From contig UQFG01000013.1 of assembly GCA_900540175.1 (NCBI GenBank), positions 1 through 48,652 of the forward strand: a DNA stretch of 48,652 bases. The letters are read 5' to 3'. The translations under genes and the position numbers were made by a program. Below, one piece after another: positions 17,199-26,450 of the stretch. Source of the stretch: an uncultured Mollicutes bacterium (lineage in GTDB: Bacteria > Bacillota_I > Bacilli_A > Acholeplasmatales > Anaeroplasmataceae). The notes below the pieces were generated by a model. That model worked only from the letters and a program-made list of their open reading frames with translations. It did not search any database and was not told the origin of the DNA. Position 1 is the first letter of the stretch. Each line of letters starts with the position of its first letter.

Positions 17199-18203
17199 AT
17201 GCAAATAGAATTACACAATGTCGTCTGTAAAGAGATGAATGCGGAAAACGGTTTTACTTTCTTATATCGTTTTCCCAAAACGCTGATTCCGCACCTCGGG
17301 TATCAAACCAACCAAAAAGGAAAGCAAAAAGCCTTGACCAGCAGCGGTGTGGAAATTAGAATCCTTACTTCTTCCCCTGTTTTAACCATCGATCTTCTGG
17401 CCGTTTCGGAATCGACGTTTGTCATGACCTACATCGGCGATTTTGAATACAAACGGTTTTTTTTACCGAAAGATCAAGTGATTTCTGTCGAGATTCAGCA
17501 TCATGGCCGAATGATTCGGATGGATGAAAACAAACTACCGCATCGTCGTTTTTCTTCCAACATGTATAGAATTTTAGCAGAAGGGGCGGCAACCGTCGGA
17601 TACAAATTGAAATCCGACCTTTCTCATGAAACACTTTCGGTTTTTAAACCGGATACTTGTATCTGCGCCTACGGTTCTTCGATTACGCAAGGAGTCGGCG
17701 CTTCCAGCAACATGAATTCTTATTTACAGACATTTGCCAATTATGCCAACTTAGAAGTTTTAAACAAAGGAATGAGCGGTTCTTGTCTTTGCGAAAAAGA
17801 AATGGTTGACTTTTTAGCAACTGTTTCTTGCGATGCTTATTTACTGGAGTTGGGTTGCAACATGCGCGGTGTAATGGATCAACAAGAATTTCAAAAACGA
17901 GTCACCTACCTACTTCAAACCTTACAACAAACCAACCGACCGATTTTTTTAATCGATATGCTTTCGTTTTTCAATCGGGCGTATGCCCATTTGGAAGCCG
18001 AATACAAGCAAATCAGTCTGGATTTCAGTCAAATCCTTTCCGATTTAAGCAAACAGTTTCCGTCGGTTCATTTGATTCTAAGTTCTGATTTATTAGAAGA
18101 TGTCACTTGCATTTCTTACGATATGCTCCATCCAAGCGAATACGGCCATCAGATTATGGGCAGAAATTTAGCCAAGGTGATCAAACAATATCTCAATCAC
18201 TAA
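17199..18203 (+). CDS. SGNH/GDSL-family hydrolase, probable carbohydrate esterase
   Basis: A 334-residue two-domain protein: an N-terminal beta-rich domain (about 1-145) and a C-terminal SGNH hydrolase domain. The four blocks are complete: YGSSITQG (158-165) with the nucleophile Ser 161, Gly in KGMSGS (190-195), Asn 221 in ELGCNMRG, and D308/H311 in DMLHPSEYGH. Enzymes with this layout remove acetyl or other esters from sugars. There is no signal peptide. It is transcribed divergently from the lyase/importer operon and shares its regulatory region, so de-esterification of the imported oligosaccharide is the likely job (inference). Confidence 0.85.
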   Translation: MQIELHNVVCKEMNAENGFTFLYRFPKTLIPHLGYQTNQKGKQKALTSSGVEIRILTSSPVLTIDLLAVSESTFVMTYIGDFEYKRFFLPKDQVISVEIQHHGRMIRMDENKLPHRRFSSNMYRILAEGAATVGYKLKSDLSHETLSVFKPDTCICAYGSSITQGVGASSNMNSYLQTFANYANLEVLNKGMSGSCLCEKEMVDFLATVSCDAYLLELGCNMRGVMDQQEFQKRVTYLLQTLQQTNRPIFLIDMLSFFNRAYAHLEAEYKQISLDFSQILSDLSKQFPSVHLILSSDLLEDVTCISYDMLHPSEYGHQIMGRNLAKVIKQYLNH

Positions 18204-18237
18204 AAAAACTTCCGAAATTTTCGGAAGTTTTCTTTTT
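18203..18237. terminator. Bidirectional terminator
   Basis: A CTTCCGA/TCGGAAG hairpin flanked by A and T runs on both sides lies between the convergent SGNH hydrolase and acetyltransferase genes and can stop transcription from either. Confidence 0.85.
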
Positions 18238-19444
18238 AAAAATAATCGGAAATATAAGGCGTCTGTTGTTCAATGGCATCTTCTAACATATCAACGGTTT
18301 CGGCACTGGCTTTTAACCGTCCGATTTTAACCAAATACTCCGGTCGTTTATACCCCATCAACATGGTCGTCATGGTTTGAATACTGATCGTATCTTCACA
18401 CCGATCCGCCGTTTTGGTGGCTTTGGCTTGGCCGTTTCGATCGATTTCCAACAAAAACGTTCCTTGATTGCATTCCATGATCGGATCGGTCAATTTAAAC
18501 TTCCAACGTCTTTCCAACGTCGAAGATTTAAACGGAAAGCGCTCGATAAAACGGCTGAAATCGACAATTCGAGCCATATAATACGGTGAAATCGTTTCCT
18601 TGATGGAAGCATCCTCAAATAGAAACGCCAACGGTTCATCCGTATAAGTATTGCCGATTACTTTGTTAATCATCGAAAAATGAGCCGATACAAAATTCCA
18701 AAGTCCCGTTCTGGCCTCTTCTGTATTGAAAATCATATCCTTGATGTAAAACACTTCTTCGGCAATCTGATAAATAACATATCCTTCCGGTTCATCTTCT
18801 TCGTTATAGTAAACCGCTGCCATTAAATCATCCGGATCCCATAAAAAATATTCGTTCCATGCCAATTCGTCCCGTAAAACAGCCCCATGCGTATGAGCCG
18901 CATAACGGGCATAGATTTCTTTAATTTCCTTTCCGGCCGGTTTGACGCGCCGAACAAAACCGGGAACTTGTCTGTTTTGCGGCAACTGATAGTCATGAAT
19001 TTCATACGTGATTTTATCCGATATGATTTCCCATCCCTTCTTTCGGTAATACGGAATGGAATACGGATATAAATAGCAAATATACTGTCCTTTTTCACGC
19101 ATTGTTTTAAGGGCTTGTTCCAATAATTTATACATTAAACCTTTTCCGGAATATTCGGGATACGTTCCCACTCCGGTCAGTCCGCCCATTGGATACACCG
19201 TTTTATACACCTGTACGTTCATCGGATAAACCACAACTTGCGAAACCAGATTGTCGCCATCAAACCAGCCGATCACATCCGCTTTTTGCATCGTGGGAAA
19301 TTTCGCCTGAATCAGTTCTTTTTCTTTCCAATCGACTTTGCTTAAACGCCGATTGGTTACTTGGAAGACGTACCTTAAAAGAGCGTGATATTGTTCGATG
19401 GATTCAATACGGACCGGTTTCATTTTTAATTTTTTCAACTCCAT
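18236..19444 (-). CDS. GNAT acetyltransferase, Eis-like
   Basis: A 402-residue protein of the Eis group: an N-terminal GNAT domain with the acetyl-CoA loop region GGLTGVGTYPEYSGKG, a second degenerate GNAT domain, and a C-terminal sterol-carrier-like domain. Such enzymes acetylate amines on peptides or aminoglycosides, but most chromosomal Firmicute members have no known substrate. The ATG at 19444 is preceded by GGAGGT at eight bases. It has its own promoter and shares a terminator with the SGNH gene, so it is not part of the polysaccharide cluster. Confidence 0.82.
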   Translation of the reverse strand: MELKKLKMKPVRIESIEQYHALLRYVFQVTNRRLSKVDWKEKELIQAKFPTMQKADVIGWFDGDNLVSQVVVYPMNVQVYKTVYPMGGLTGVGTYPEYSGKGLMYKLLEQALKTMREKGQYICYLYPYSIPYYRKKGWEIISDKITYEIHDYQLPQNRQVPGFVRRVKPAGKEIKEIYARYAAHTHGAVLRDELAWNEYFLWDPDDLMAAVYYNEEDEPEGYVIYQIAEEVFYIKDMIFNTEEARTGLWNFVSAHFSMINKVIGNTYTDEPLAFLFEDASIKETISPYYMARIVDFSRFIERFPFKSSTLERRWKFKLTDPIMECNQGTFLLEIDRNGQAKATKTADRCEDTISIQTMTTMLMGYKRPEYLVKIGRLKASAETVDMLEDAIEQQTPYISDYF

Positions 19445-19522
19445 ATCCAACAACCTCCTTCTACTCATTCAATGCCGTTTGAACGATATTTTTGCTTACT
19501 TCATCCGTTGACGTTTTCAATT

Positions 19523-19552
19523 ATTATACCACAATACACGCTTGAATATCAA
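19523..19552 (-). promoter_or_regulatory. Promoter of the acetyltransferase gene
   Basis: Minus-strand TTGATA (19547-19552), 18-bp spacer and TATAAT (19523-19528). Confidence 0.65.
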
Positions 19553-19570
19553 ATCAGAAGCCGTTGAAAA

Positions 19571-19604
19571 ATAAAAAAGGAAATGATTAAATCTCAATCA
19601 TTCC
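19571..19604 (-). terminator. Terminator after the GerE-like gene
   Basis: The arms GGAATGATT and AATCATTTCC, then a T-rich run on the minus strand, overlap the stop codon of the GerE-like gene and end the uvrC-containing operon. Confidence 0.8.
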
Positions 19605-19793
19605 GCTTTTGACTAACATAATAATCGCTTGCGTCCGACTGCTGACACCGAGTTTGCCGATTACATTGGAAATATGATTTCGCACGGTTTTATCACTGAT
19701 CGACAGTTTTTCTCCAATCGATTTTGTCGTCTCGTTTGCAATTAAAAGTTTAAATATTTCAAGTTCACGAGAAGTCAAGAAATGCTGATTCAT
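19587..19793 (-). CDS. GerE-like single-domain LuxR-type regulator
   Basis: A 68-residue protein made only of a LuxR/GerE helix-turn-helix: LTSRELEIFKLL, then SIGEKLSISDKTVRNHISNV with the recognition helix, and a C-terminal helix for dimerisation. It has no receiver or sensor part. It resembles in size GerE of Bacillus, a late sporulation regulator, but other solo LuxR-type proteins exist. GGAGG five bases before ATG 19793 sets the start. It follows the DUF3137-like gene by about 50 bases and is the last gene before a terminator. Confidence 0.85.
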   Translation of the reverse strand: MNQHFLTSRELEIFKLLIANETTKSIGEKLSISDKTVRNHISNVIGKLGVSSRTQAIIMLVKSGMIEI

Positions 19794-19844
19794 AAAAACC
19801 TCCAGTACTCCCACTGTATTTTATGATTCAGCATTCTGTTTTGT

Positions 19845-20759
19845 TCAATCTTTTTGATTTATTCCGGTGGCATATTTTCCTATATCGAGAACATCAGAAA
19901 GACGATAAACCATCAGTACTTCATCCATAAACTGATCGATATACACCGCATCCACATGCCGTAACAATTTAAATTCAAAACGATTCTGATAATCATTTAC
20001 CGCCGCATAAATATAATTTTTATGAAAGAAAAGATTTAAATCACAGCGGTATTGATCGGTAAATTCATTCGTTTTTTTAATGAAATTCGGTGTTAATTGC
20101 TTAAAGATTTCCATATCATCGCTGGTAAAAATGCGGTATTCTTTGTTAAATGCAATCGATTCCGTCTTTACTTCCGTCAAATGATTTTTTTTAAATAACA
20201 CTTTTGTGTCTTTATCCTCCAAAAGAAACGAATCGTTTTGTTCGATAGGTAAGCGAAATAAAATAATCCGTCCCTTTTTCGTCGAAATCCATTTTTTTAA
20301 ACCGACATATTCATAGTACGAACTTTCAAACGGGATCGACTTTATTTTCCCCTTATAATAACAGCCCGGAGAGAATTCTTTATACTTCGTAAAAACAGCT
20401 TGCTTGGCAATGGTTTTTTTAGGAATAAACTTATTGTAGTCCCATTCAAAATCTTCATAATAGCGATGCGCCAAAAAAGGTAACAAGCAGGAAAAGAAAT
20501 ATCTTTTATAACGGGCAATACACAATATAAAAGCAACAGAAGATAGTGCGGCCAATGCCATGGATAAAAAAGCCAAACCGATAAAAAGCCCTACCCAATC
20601 GGAAAACAATAAAATTCCCAAGAGAATAAAAACAAAAAAACCGATATAAAAGACAGACATCCAAACAATGAAAAAAACAAAAAAGAAAATCAACCACGCT
20701 CTTTTTCGATTTAAAAACGGAATATAATCCTGTGCTTTTAAATACTTCGGAATCAACAA
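19845..20759 (-). CDS. DUF3137-like membrane protein
   Basis: A 304-residue protein with two to three membrane helices in the first ~95 residues and a large soluble part. Patterns such as NKEYRIFTSDDMEIFKQLTP fit the DUF3137 family, whose function is unknown. Translation starts at a TTG (20759), with GGAGG eight bases before it inside the end of uvrC; the two genes overlap by seven bases. Confidence 0.7.
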   Translation of the reverse strand: MLIPKYLKAQDYIPFLNRKRAWLIFFFVFFIVWMSVFYIGFFVFILLGILLFSDWVGLFIGLAFLSMALAALSSVAFILCIARYKRYFFSCLLPFLAHRYYEDFEWDYNKFIPKKTIAKQAVFTKYKEFSPGCYYKGKIKSIPFESSYYEYVGLKKWISTKKGRIILFRLPIEQNDSFLLEDKDTKVLFKKNHLTEVKTESIAFNKEYRIFTSDDMEIFKQLTPNFIKKTNEFTDQYRCDLNLFFHKNYIYAAVNDYQNRFEFKLLRHVDAVYIDQFMDEVLMVYRLSDVLDIGKYATGINQKD

Positions 20760-22534
20760 TTTTCCGCCTCCTTTTTTTCTTGATGAAAATAACGATAAAT
20801 TTTTTCCGCCAACGACATCGGCATACCGGCTTTTTGCAAATCCTCTATATCGGCATTTTTGACGGCATCGATCGTTAAAAAGTATTTCAATAATTTTTCT
20901 TTTCGATTCGGTCCCAACCCTTCAATCGGATCCAGTACCGAAGAAAACAGCCCTTTTGCTTTATTGCTTCTGAAAAAACGAATGGCAAAATCATGAACAC
21001 GCTGCGAAATATCCGCCAAGAATAAATAAATCTCAGAATTTTTTTCAACTTCGTAATACCGCTCTTCGAAAAAAATCTTAGATGCTTTATGACGATCGTT
21101 TTTCTGAATTCCCATAACAGGCAAACTCAAATTGAGCGACTGTAAAACTTCTTTTGCGGCGTGGACTTGAATCGGTCCGCCATCCATAACAATCAAATCC
21201 GGCATCACAGCATCTTCCATCGCCAACCGCAAATAGCGGCGATAAATCACTTCTTTCATGGATTCGTAGTCATTGGCTCCTTCGACGGTTTTAATATGGT
21301 ATTTTCTGAAATCTTTAAACGACGGTTTTCCGTCGATGTAGCATACCATGGCCGATACCGGATACTCGCCGTAAAGATTGGAATTGTCGAAGGCTTCGAT
21401 TCTTCTGGGTGTCGGAATATTCAATAATGCGCCGAGCGCTTCGATGGTTTCCGCTTTTTTCAGTACTTGATTTTTCAAAATGTTCCGGCGATTTTCCAAA
21501 TTAAACCGGGCATTGGCGATCGCCATATCCATAATTTCCTTTTTCTTGCCGACTTTAGCTTCGTAAATATCAATCTCAAGCACGCATTTCAATAGTTCGG
21601 CATCAAAACCACGACAGCAAATTTCTTTCGGTTTGGCATTGATCTGATAAAATTGTACCAAATAATTGACGACTTCATCTTCTAACGAATCGTACTTATT
21701 TAAAATCGTCTGATGATTCTGGACGATATTTCCCTGACGGGTGATGAGGATATCTAATGAAATTTCATCTTCATCCGCATAAATTCCAATGTAATCACGG
21801 CTGGTCAAATCATTGATGGAAATTTTTTGTTTGGCAACCGTATCCATTACGGATGCAATCAAATCTCGGTATTCTTTGGCTTTTTCGAATTCCAACCGCG
21901 AAGATGCCGCTTCCATCTCTTGCCTCAATTGTTCCAATACCTCTTTTGTATCTCCGTTTAAAAAAGCCGTGATTTTGCTTTTATAAAGTGAATAATCCAT
22001 GTCTTCATGATGAATGCAAGGTCCCAAACATTGATGAAGATGATAATACAGACATTCCTTATTCGGAATATGATAACATTTGCGAAGCGGATAAATCTGA
22101 TTCAACAAATCCATCGTCGAACGGGCCGCTTTGACATTCGGATAAGGGCCGAAATAACGAGCTTCATTTTTCTTTCTGGGACTTCTGGTAACAATCAATC
22201 GAGGGTGCTTTTCATTGGTCAGGGCAATATAAGGATACGTTTTATCATCGGTCAACATGATGTTGTATTTCGGATTATACTCTTTGATCATATTGATTTC
22301 AAGCACAAATGCCTCTAATTCGCTTTTGGTAATCACGTAAGTAAAATCGGCGATTTCACTGACCAACCGGGTTGTTTTGGCGTTGTGTGCTCCGTGAAAA
22401 TAACTTCGAACTCGGTTTTTTAAATTCTTGGCCTTTCCAACATAAATGACCGTCCCGGAGGTATCCCTCATTTGATAACTTCCCGGCAAATCCGGTAACA
22501 ATTTCAACTTTTCTTCAATCAACGGAAGCATCAT
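20753..22534 (-). CDS. uvrC: UvrABC excinuclease subunit C
   Basis: A 593-residue UvrC, the dual nuclease of nucleotide excision repair. It has the GIY-YIG nuclease at the N-terminus (PGSYQM and VIYVGKAKNLKNRVRSYF, residues ~19-45), a UVR motif with SRLEFEKAKEYRDLI near 210-225, the RNase H-like nuclease (EAFDNSNLYG, DGGPIQV) and a C-terminal helix-hairpin-helix (ends EKIYRYF). Length is normal. Its ATG overlaps the stop of the PF06541 gene. uvrA and uvrB are not in the window. Confidence 0.97.
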   Translation of the reverse strand: MMLPLIEEKLKLLPDLPGSYQMRDTSGTVIYVGKAKNLKNRVRSYFHGAHNAKTTRLVSEIADFTYVITKSELEAFVLEINMIKEYNPKYNIMLTDDKTYPYIALTNEKHPRLIVTRSPRKKNEARYFGPYPNVKAARSTMDLLNQIYPLRKCYHIPNKECLYYHLHQCLGPCIHHEDMDYSLYKSKITAFLNGDTKEVLEQLRQEMEAASSRLEFEKAKEYRDLIASVMDTVAKQKISINDLTSRDYIGIYADEDEISLDILITRQGNIVQNHQTILNKYDSLEDEVVNYLVQFYQINAKPKEICCRGFDAELLKCVLEIDIYEAKVGKKKEIMDMAIANARFNLENRRNILKNQVLKKAETIEALGALLNIPTPRRIEAFDNSNLYGEYPVSAMVCYIDGKPSFKDFRKYHIKTVEGANDYESMKEVIYRRYLRLAMEDAVMPDLIVMDGGPIQVHAAKEVLQSLNLSLPVMGIQKNDRHKASKIFFEERYYEVEKNSEIYLFLADISQRVHDFAIRFFRSNKAKGLFSSVLDPIEGLGPNRKEKLLKYFLTIDAVKNADIEDLQKAGMPMSLAEKIYRYFHQEKKEAENC

Positions 22535-23265
22535 TCATCATTCCTATCCGAAAAATATTTTGCGAGAATTTCTTTAAATCGCATTCTTTTTTTCTTGGCG
22601 ATACGCAGTGTTAATTCCGGGTATTGATACAAAAAAGAACGCAGTTTTTTAGCCACATGGGTATTGCTTAAATACGCTTTGGCCGTTGCTTTTTTTTCGG
22701 CCAGCAAATCGCTTGTTTCTTCCATTAATGTTGTGAATTTAAGAATCAGTTTGGAAATATTTAAATGGCGAACGGTTGAAAATACCGTATCGACCAAGGT
22801 TAAAAAAACAATGACCGCCGCAACAACCCGCAGTATCCAAGTAGATACGTGCGATAAGCCCGAAAAAAGATACGGTTGAATGCCGTACATCACAATCATC
22901 ACCAAACAGCCGAACAAAAAAGAATTAAGCAAGCAAATCCGACCGTTTAAATTCCATTTCCGCTTGGAATAATCCCACCAACGCATATGAAACAAAACTT
23001 CCAGTACATAACTGGTCAGATATTCCAACGATGACGTTAAAACAATTCCCAGTATCCATACCAAATACCACATACCGCGATCGTAAAAAGGCATCATCGT
23101 CGCAATGATCAAAATCGCCCCAAAACCGTAAATCGGACAAATCGGCATGTATAAATAGCCTCGATTGACCCATCTTTTCTGGCAAAACGAGCAGTAGACG
23201 ACCTCACAAAGATAACCTAAAAAAGAATAGATGAAAAAACAAATGATGTATTGTTCCAAATTCAC
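22531..23265 (-). CDS. PF06541-type membrane protein (putative ABC transporter type IV)
   Basis: A multi-helix membrane protein of ~244 residues with the family signature FIYSFLGYLCEVVYC, RGYLYMPICPIYGFGA and WWDYS, seen in PF06541 (CmpB-like). The function is unknown. The better start is a GTG at 23265, since GGGGTG precedes it at eight bases; the frame opens three codons earlier. It follows the rpoZ terminator directly with no room for a separate clear promoter, and it overlaps uvrC by four bases. Confidence 0.75.
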   Translation of the reverse strand: MNLEQYIICFFIYSFLGYLCEVVYCSFCQKRWVNRGYLYMPICPIYGFGAILIIATMMPFYDRGMWYLVWILGIVLTSSLEYLTSYVLEVLFHMRWWDYSKRKWNLNGRICLLNSFLFGCLVMIVMYGIQPYLFSGLSHVSTWILRVVAAVIVFLTLVDTVFSTVRHLNISKLILKFTTLMEETSDLLAEKKATAKAYLSNTHVAKKLRSFLYQYPELTLRIAKKKRMRFKEILAKYFSDRNDE

Positions 23266-23284
23266 GATACTCACCCCGTTCGAT

Positions 23285-23315
23285 TAAAAAAAAGGTTAAT
23301 AGAATTCTATTAACC
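23285..23315 (-). terminator. Terminator after rpoZ
   Basis: A perfect 22-base palindrome (23294-23315, arms GGTTAATAG and CTATTAACC) is followed on the minus strand by eight T residues. Confidence 0.88.
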
Positions 23316-23330
23316 ACCAATGGATTGATT

Positions 23331-23552
23331 TTACTTAAAGGTCATTTTCGTCTTGTCGACTAAAATCTCTTCTAGGGCTTGGCCGACCGGCTTAACACAA
23401 AGACCGTCTTCATAAGAAGTGTATTCTTCTTTTTCAATGATCTTTGCCCGTTTGGCTGCCGCATAAGCCAATTTATATTTAGAATCAATTTTCTCAAGTA
23501 AAGCATCTACGGATGGATAACGCATTCCATCATAATTTTTTTTGTTAGACAT
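23331..23552 (-). CDS. rpoZ: RNA polymerase omega subunit
   Basis: A 73-residue omega subunit with MRYPSVDALLEKIDSKYKLA and AKRAKII in the usual positions. GGAGGG before the ATG at 23552 sets the start; upstream in-frame codons lack a site. The gmk-rpoZ order is conserved in Firmicutes. Confidence 0.93.
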   Translation of the reverse strand: MSNKKNYDGMRYPSVDALLEKIDSKYKLAYAAAKRAKIIEKEEYTSYEDGLCVKPVGQALEEILVDKTKMTFK

Positions 23553-23614
23553 TTTCTTCCCTCCAAAAATCAAATTTATTATACCACACAACCAAACGAA
23601 AATCCACGCCGGAA

Positions 23615-24235
23615 TTAATTTTCTTCGATCAATTCCATATATTTGTGGATGGACCGTTCGGTTTTGGCATGTTCCGCACGAATGATCGCCATAATTCGGT
23701 CCGCCGCATTGTGCACTTCATCGTTGACAACGATATAATCGTATAAATAGGCCAGTTTAAATTCTCGGTTGGCTTTTTGAATTCTTTCCTGTATCACTTC
23801 TTCGGATTCCGTTCCCCGTCTGCGTAACCGCTCATAAAGGGCTTCTTTTCCGGGCGGAACGATGAATATCATGACACAGTCCGGAACTTTCTTTTTGACT
23901 TGCTGAGCCCCTTCCACTTCGATTTCCAAAACGACTTCGTGACCTTTATCCAACTGTTCATTGACTTTGTCCAGCGGTGTTCCGTAGTAATTTCCGACAA
24001 ACTCGGCGGTTTCCAAAAACTTTCCTTCTTGTTGACGAGCGATAAAATCTTCTTTTGAAACGAAATAGTAGTCTCTTCCTTCTTTTTCACCCGGCCGTTT
24101 GGGACGCGTCGTCATCGAAACACTGTACACCAAATTGTGTTTCGGCATAGAAAACAAAGCTTTTCGAACCGTTCCTTTTCCCACTCCGGAAGGTCCCGAT
24201 ATAACAACCAGAAGACCGCGATCATTTAACTTCAT
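23615..24235 (-). CDS. gmk: Guanylate kinase
   Basis: A 206-residue guanylate kinase (GMP + ATP to GDP + ADP). The P-loop SGPSGVGKGT lies near residue 12, followed by SMTTRPKRPGEKEGRDYYFVS for GMP binding. The ATG at 24235 (MKLNDRGLLVV) matches the family N-terminus; an upstream start at 24268 would add 11 residues. It is followed by rpoZ and preceded by its own promoter. The yloC/remA neighbours seen elsewhere are missing. Confidence 0.95.
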   Translation of the reverse strand: MKLNDRGLLVVISGPSGVGKGTVRKALFSMPKHNLVYSVSMTTRPKRPGEKEGRDYYFVSKEDFIARQQEGKFLETAEFVGNYYGTPLDKVNEQLDKGHEVVLEIEVEGAQQVKKKVPDCVMIFIVPPGKEALYERLRRRGTESEEVIQERIQKANREFKLAYLYDYIVVNDEVHNAADRIMAIIRAEHAKTERSIHKYMELIEEN

Positions 24236-24258
24236 ACAACCAACCCATCCTTTTGTAT

Positions 24259-24287
24259 ATTGTATCAAAATCTACAAAAACTTACAA
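24259..24287 (-). promoter_or_regulatory. Promoter of gmk-rpoZ
   Basis: Minus-strand TTGTAA (24282-24287), 17-bp spacer and TACAAT (24259-24264), with TG one base upstream of the -10 box (extended -10). Confidence 0.65.
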
Positions 24288-24305
24288 GATAAAAGTGTTT
24301 TCTTT

Positions 24306-24695
24306 TTACTCTAAACAATCAATTTCATTTTGAAATAAAGTCAATTGGCTCAATAATAACTCCAAAATATCGGTGATATGCTCCGAAACATACCAACAAT
24401 ACTCCAAAACCACAATCCCACCCGATGTGACAAACGTTTTAAAAAAAGAGGATTGTTCATTAAAATCATTCAACTTTTTGTAATCAAAACTTTTCGGATT
24501 GATTTTGGTTAAATTAACATGCAGACAAATCAAATCTTCTTGGATCAGCAAGTAAGGATAAATCGTAATTTCCCTTTCCAATAAATTCAGTTCGAACTGA
24601 ATTTTATCCTTTTCGTCATCCAGTGTGTACCTGACTTTTTTTTGTTCGAAAAAAGCCGCCAGTTTCAATTTCAACTTCTTCTTGTTCCAAGCCAT
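24306..24695 (-). CDS. Hypothetical protein, 129 residues
   Basis: A soluble protein with a basic N-terminus (MAWNKKKLKLKL), a predicted mix of helices and strands, and a C-terminal helix. I do not recognise a domain; the size and layout are like YbjN-type small proteins but no motif supports this. A GGGG ribosome site precedes the ATG. It is divergent from rqcH and ends 70 bases before the gmk start. Confidence 0.7.
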   Translation of the reverse strand: MAWNKKKLKLKLAAFFEQKKVRYTLDDEKDKIQFELNLLEREITIYPYLLIQEDLICLHVNLTKINPKSFDYKKLNDFNEQSSFFKTFVTSGGIVVLEYCWYVSEHITDILELLLSQLTLFQNEIDCLE

Positions 24696-24728
24696 TAAAG
24701 TCGCCCCTTTTCCGCTTCAGATACCCTT

Positions 24729-24794
24729 ATTGTATCATATTTTGCTCTGTTTTGAAAATAAAATCCATCCATCGATCTAATTTTATGATATACT
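24729..24794. promoter_or_regulatory. Divergent extended -10 promoters of the 24306 gene and rqcH
   Basis: Minus-strand TGATACAAT (-10 at 24729-24734) points to the hypothetical gene; plus-strand TGATATACT (-10 at 24789-24794) points to rqcH. Neither has a good -35 box, so both look like extended -10 promoters. The rqcH start would be very close to its ribosome site. Confidence 0.5.
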
Positions 24795-24812
24795 GATAAA
24801 GAGGTGATCAAA

Positions 24813-26450
24813 TTGAGTTTCGACGGATTGTTTTTACATCATTTAAAACAGGAACTTCAAATATTAAAAAGCGGAAGATTGGTTAAAATCGCGGAAATCG
24901 GCGATACGGATTTTATTTTCACGATCCGATCCGATAAAACCAACCATCAGTTGATGTTAAGTTTCGCAAGTGATTTTGCCCGTGTGCATTTGACCGAAAA
25001 AAAATACGATACCTCTTCTCATCCGAAAAGTTTTACCATGTTATTGCGGAAGCATTTGGAAGGATACTTTTTGAAAGATTTCTTTCAATACGAAAGCGAC
25101 CGCATTCTTGTTTTCATGTTCACAGGATACAATGAAATGCGCGACTACAATCAAAAATATTTGATCTGCGAAGTAATGGGACGCTATTCCAATTTGATCC
25201 TAACGACCGATACTTATTCGATCATCGATGTCTTAAAAAAAGATGGCGTCGGCGAATACAACCGGACCATGCTGCCAAATGCCATCTATCGCTTTCCGGA
25301 AACAAACAAAAAAAATCCGTTGGCACGATCCTTGCAATCCCTGCAACAAGATACCGTTTTTTCTCCCAAAGACCTGATTGCCTGTTACAACGGGATTTCC
25401 ATGTTGGCGGCCGAATACTGTTTTCAAACGGATGCCGTCCACCAAACACTTTATCAATTGATCCATGAAACGATTCACCCGGTTATTCTACTAAACAAAA
25501 ATCAGAAAAAAGATTTTTATTTTCAAGCCTGCAACAACCCAGTTCTAGAGGCTTATCCTTCGTTATCCGCTTTATTGGATCAGTTTTATTATGAAGCGGA
25601 AAAAACTTATACCATCAAACAAAAAACACAGGATATCGGGCGCTTCGTCGATCGTCAAATTCTGAAAAATACGCACAAAATCCAAAAATTGAATCAGGAA
25701 ATGCTTTCGGCCATGCATGCGGACGAATACCGACTTTACGGAGAATTATTGATGTCTTATCCGCACTTAAAAGAAAAAGCAGCATCGGTTACGGTATTGA
25801 ATTACTATACACACGAAATGGTTTTGATTCCTCTAGATGCCAAGTACGATATTATCACCAATTCTCAGAAGTATTTTAAAAAATATCAGAAAGCAAAATC
25901 GGCGATCCATTACATCCAAGAACAAATTCAAAAATCCAAAGAGGAAATCGAATATTTTCAGTTGCTGCAATTTCAACTCAATCAATGCTCGTTGCAAGAT
26001 GCCATGGAAATCAAACAAGAATTGATCAACCATAAATACATGCTTGCCAAAACGACCAAAAATGTAAAAAAACAAAAACCGCATCTTCTTAGTTATCTAA
26101 TCGATGACGTCGTGATTTCAGTCGGAAAAAACAACTTGCAAAACGAGTATCTGACGCACAAACTGGCCAAACCAAACGATTATTGGTTTCATGTCAAAGA
26201 CGCCCCCGGAAGCCATGTGGTCGTCCACAGCGATCAACTAAACGAAAATCTGATCCGCAGTGCCGCCATGCTGGCCGCCTGTTTTTCTTCTTACAAAGAT
26301 TCCTCCAGTGTTCCGGTTGATTATACTCAAATCCGCTACATTAAAAAAATCCCGCAACGACGGTCTTGCTTTGTCACTTACAGCAAACAAAAAACCATCT
26401 TCATTGACCCAAATCCCCAAATTTTTGCAACATGGAAGGTGAAAAAATGA
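24813..26450 (+). CDS. rqcH: Ribosome quality control protein RqcH (NFACT family)
   Basis: A ~545-residue NFACT protein. With tRNA-Ala it adds alanine tails to stalled nascent chains on 50S subunits. The N-terminus MSFDGLFLHH is the family start; a D96-R97 pair (ESDRIL) matches the Asp-Arg needed for tRNA binding in B. subtilis RqcH. A central coiled coil (about 270-430) and the NFACT-R domain (YWFHVKDAPGSHVV) follow. I use the TTG at 24813, seven bases after AGAGGTG; a GTG at 24804 lies in the ribosome site. It was formerly named FbpA, a fibronectin-binding protein. Confidence 0.93.
   Translation: MSFDGLFLHHLKQELQILKSGRLVKIAEIGDTDFIFTIRSDKTNHQLMLSFASDFARVHLTEKKYDTSSHPKSFTMLLRKHLEGYFLKDFFQYESDRILVFMFTGYNEMRDYNQKYLICEVMGRYSNLILTTDTYSIIDVLKKDGVGEYNRTMLPNAIYRFPETNKKNPLARSLQSLQQDTVFSPKDLIACYNGISMLAAEYCFQTDAVHQTLYQLIHETIHPVILLNKNQKKDFYFQACNNPVLEAYPSLSALLDQFYYEAEKTYTIKQKTQDIGRFVDRQILKNTHKIQKLNQEMLSAMHADEYRLYGELLMSYPHLKEKAASVTVLNYYTHEMVLIPLDAKYDIITNSQKYFKKYQKAKSAIHYIQEQIQKSKEEIEYFQLLQFQLNQCSLQDAMEIKQELINHKYMLAKTTKNVKKQKPHLLSYLIDDVVISVGKNNLQNEYLTHKLAKPNDYWFHVKDAPGSHVVVHSDQLNENLIRSAAMLAACFSSYKDSSSVPVDYTQIRYIKKIPQRRSCFVTYSKQKTIFIDPNPQIFATWKVKK

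Noticed and set aside
22007..22318. A 103-codon plus-strand frame opposite uvrC
   Set aside because: It lies wholly within uvrC on the other strand and lacks a ribosome site.
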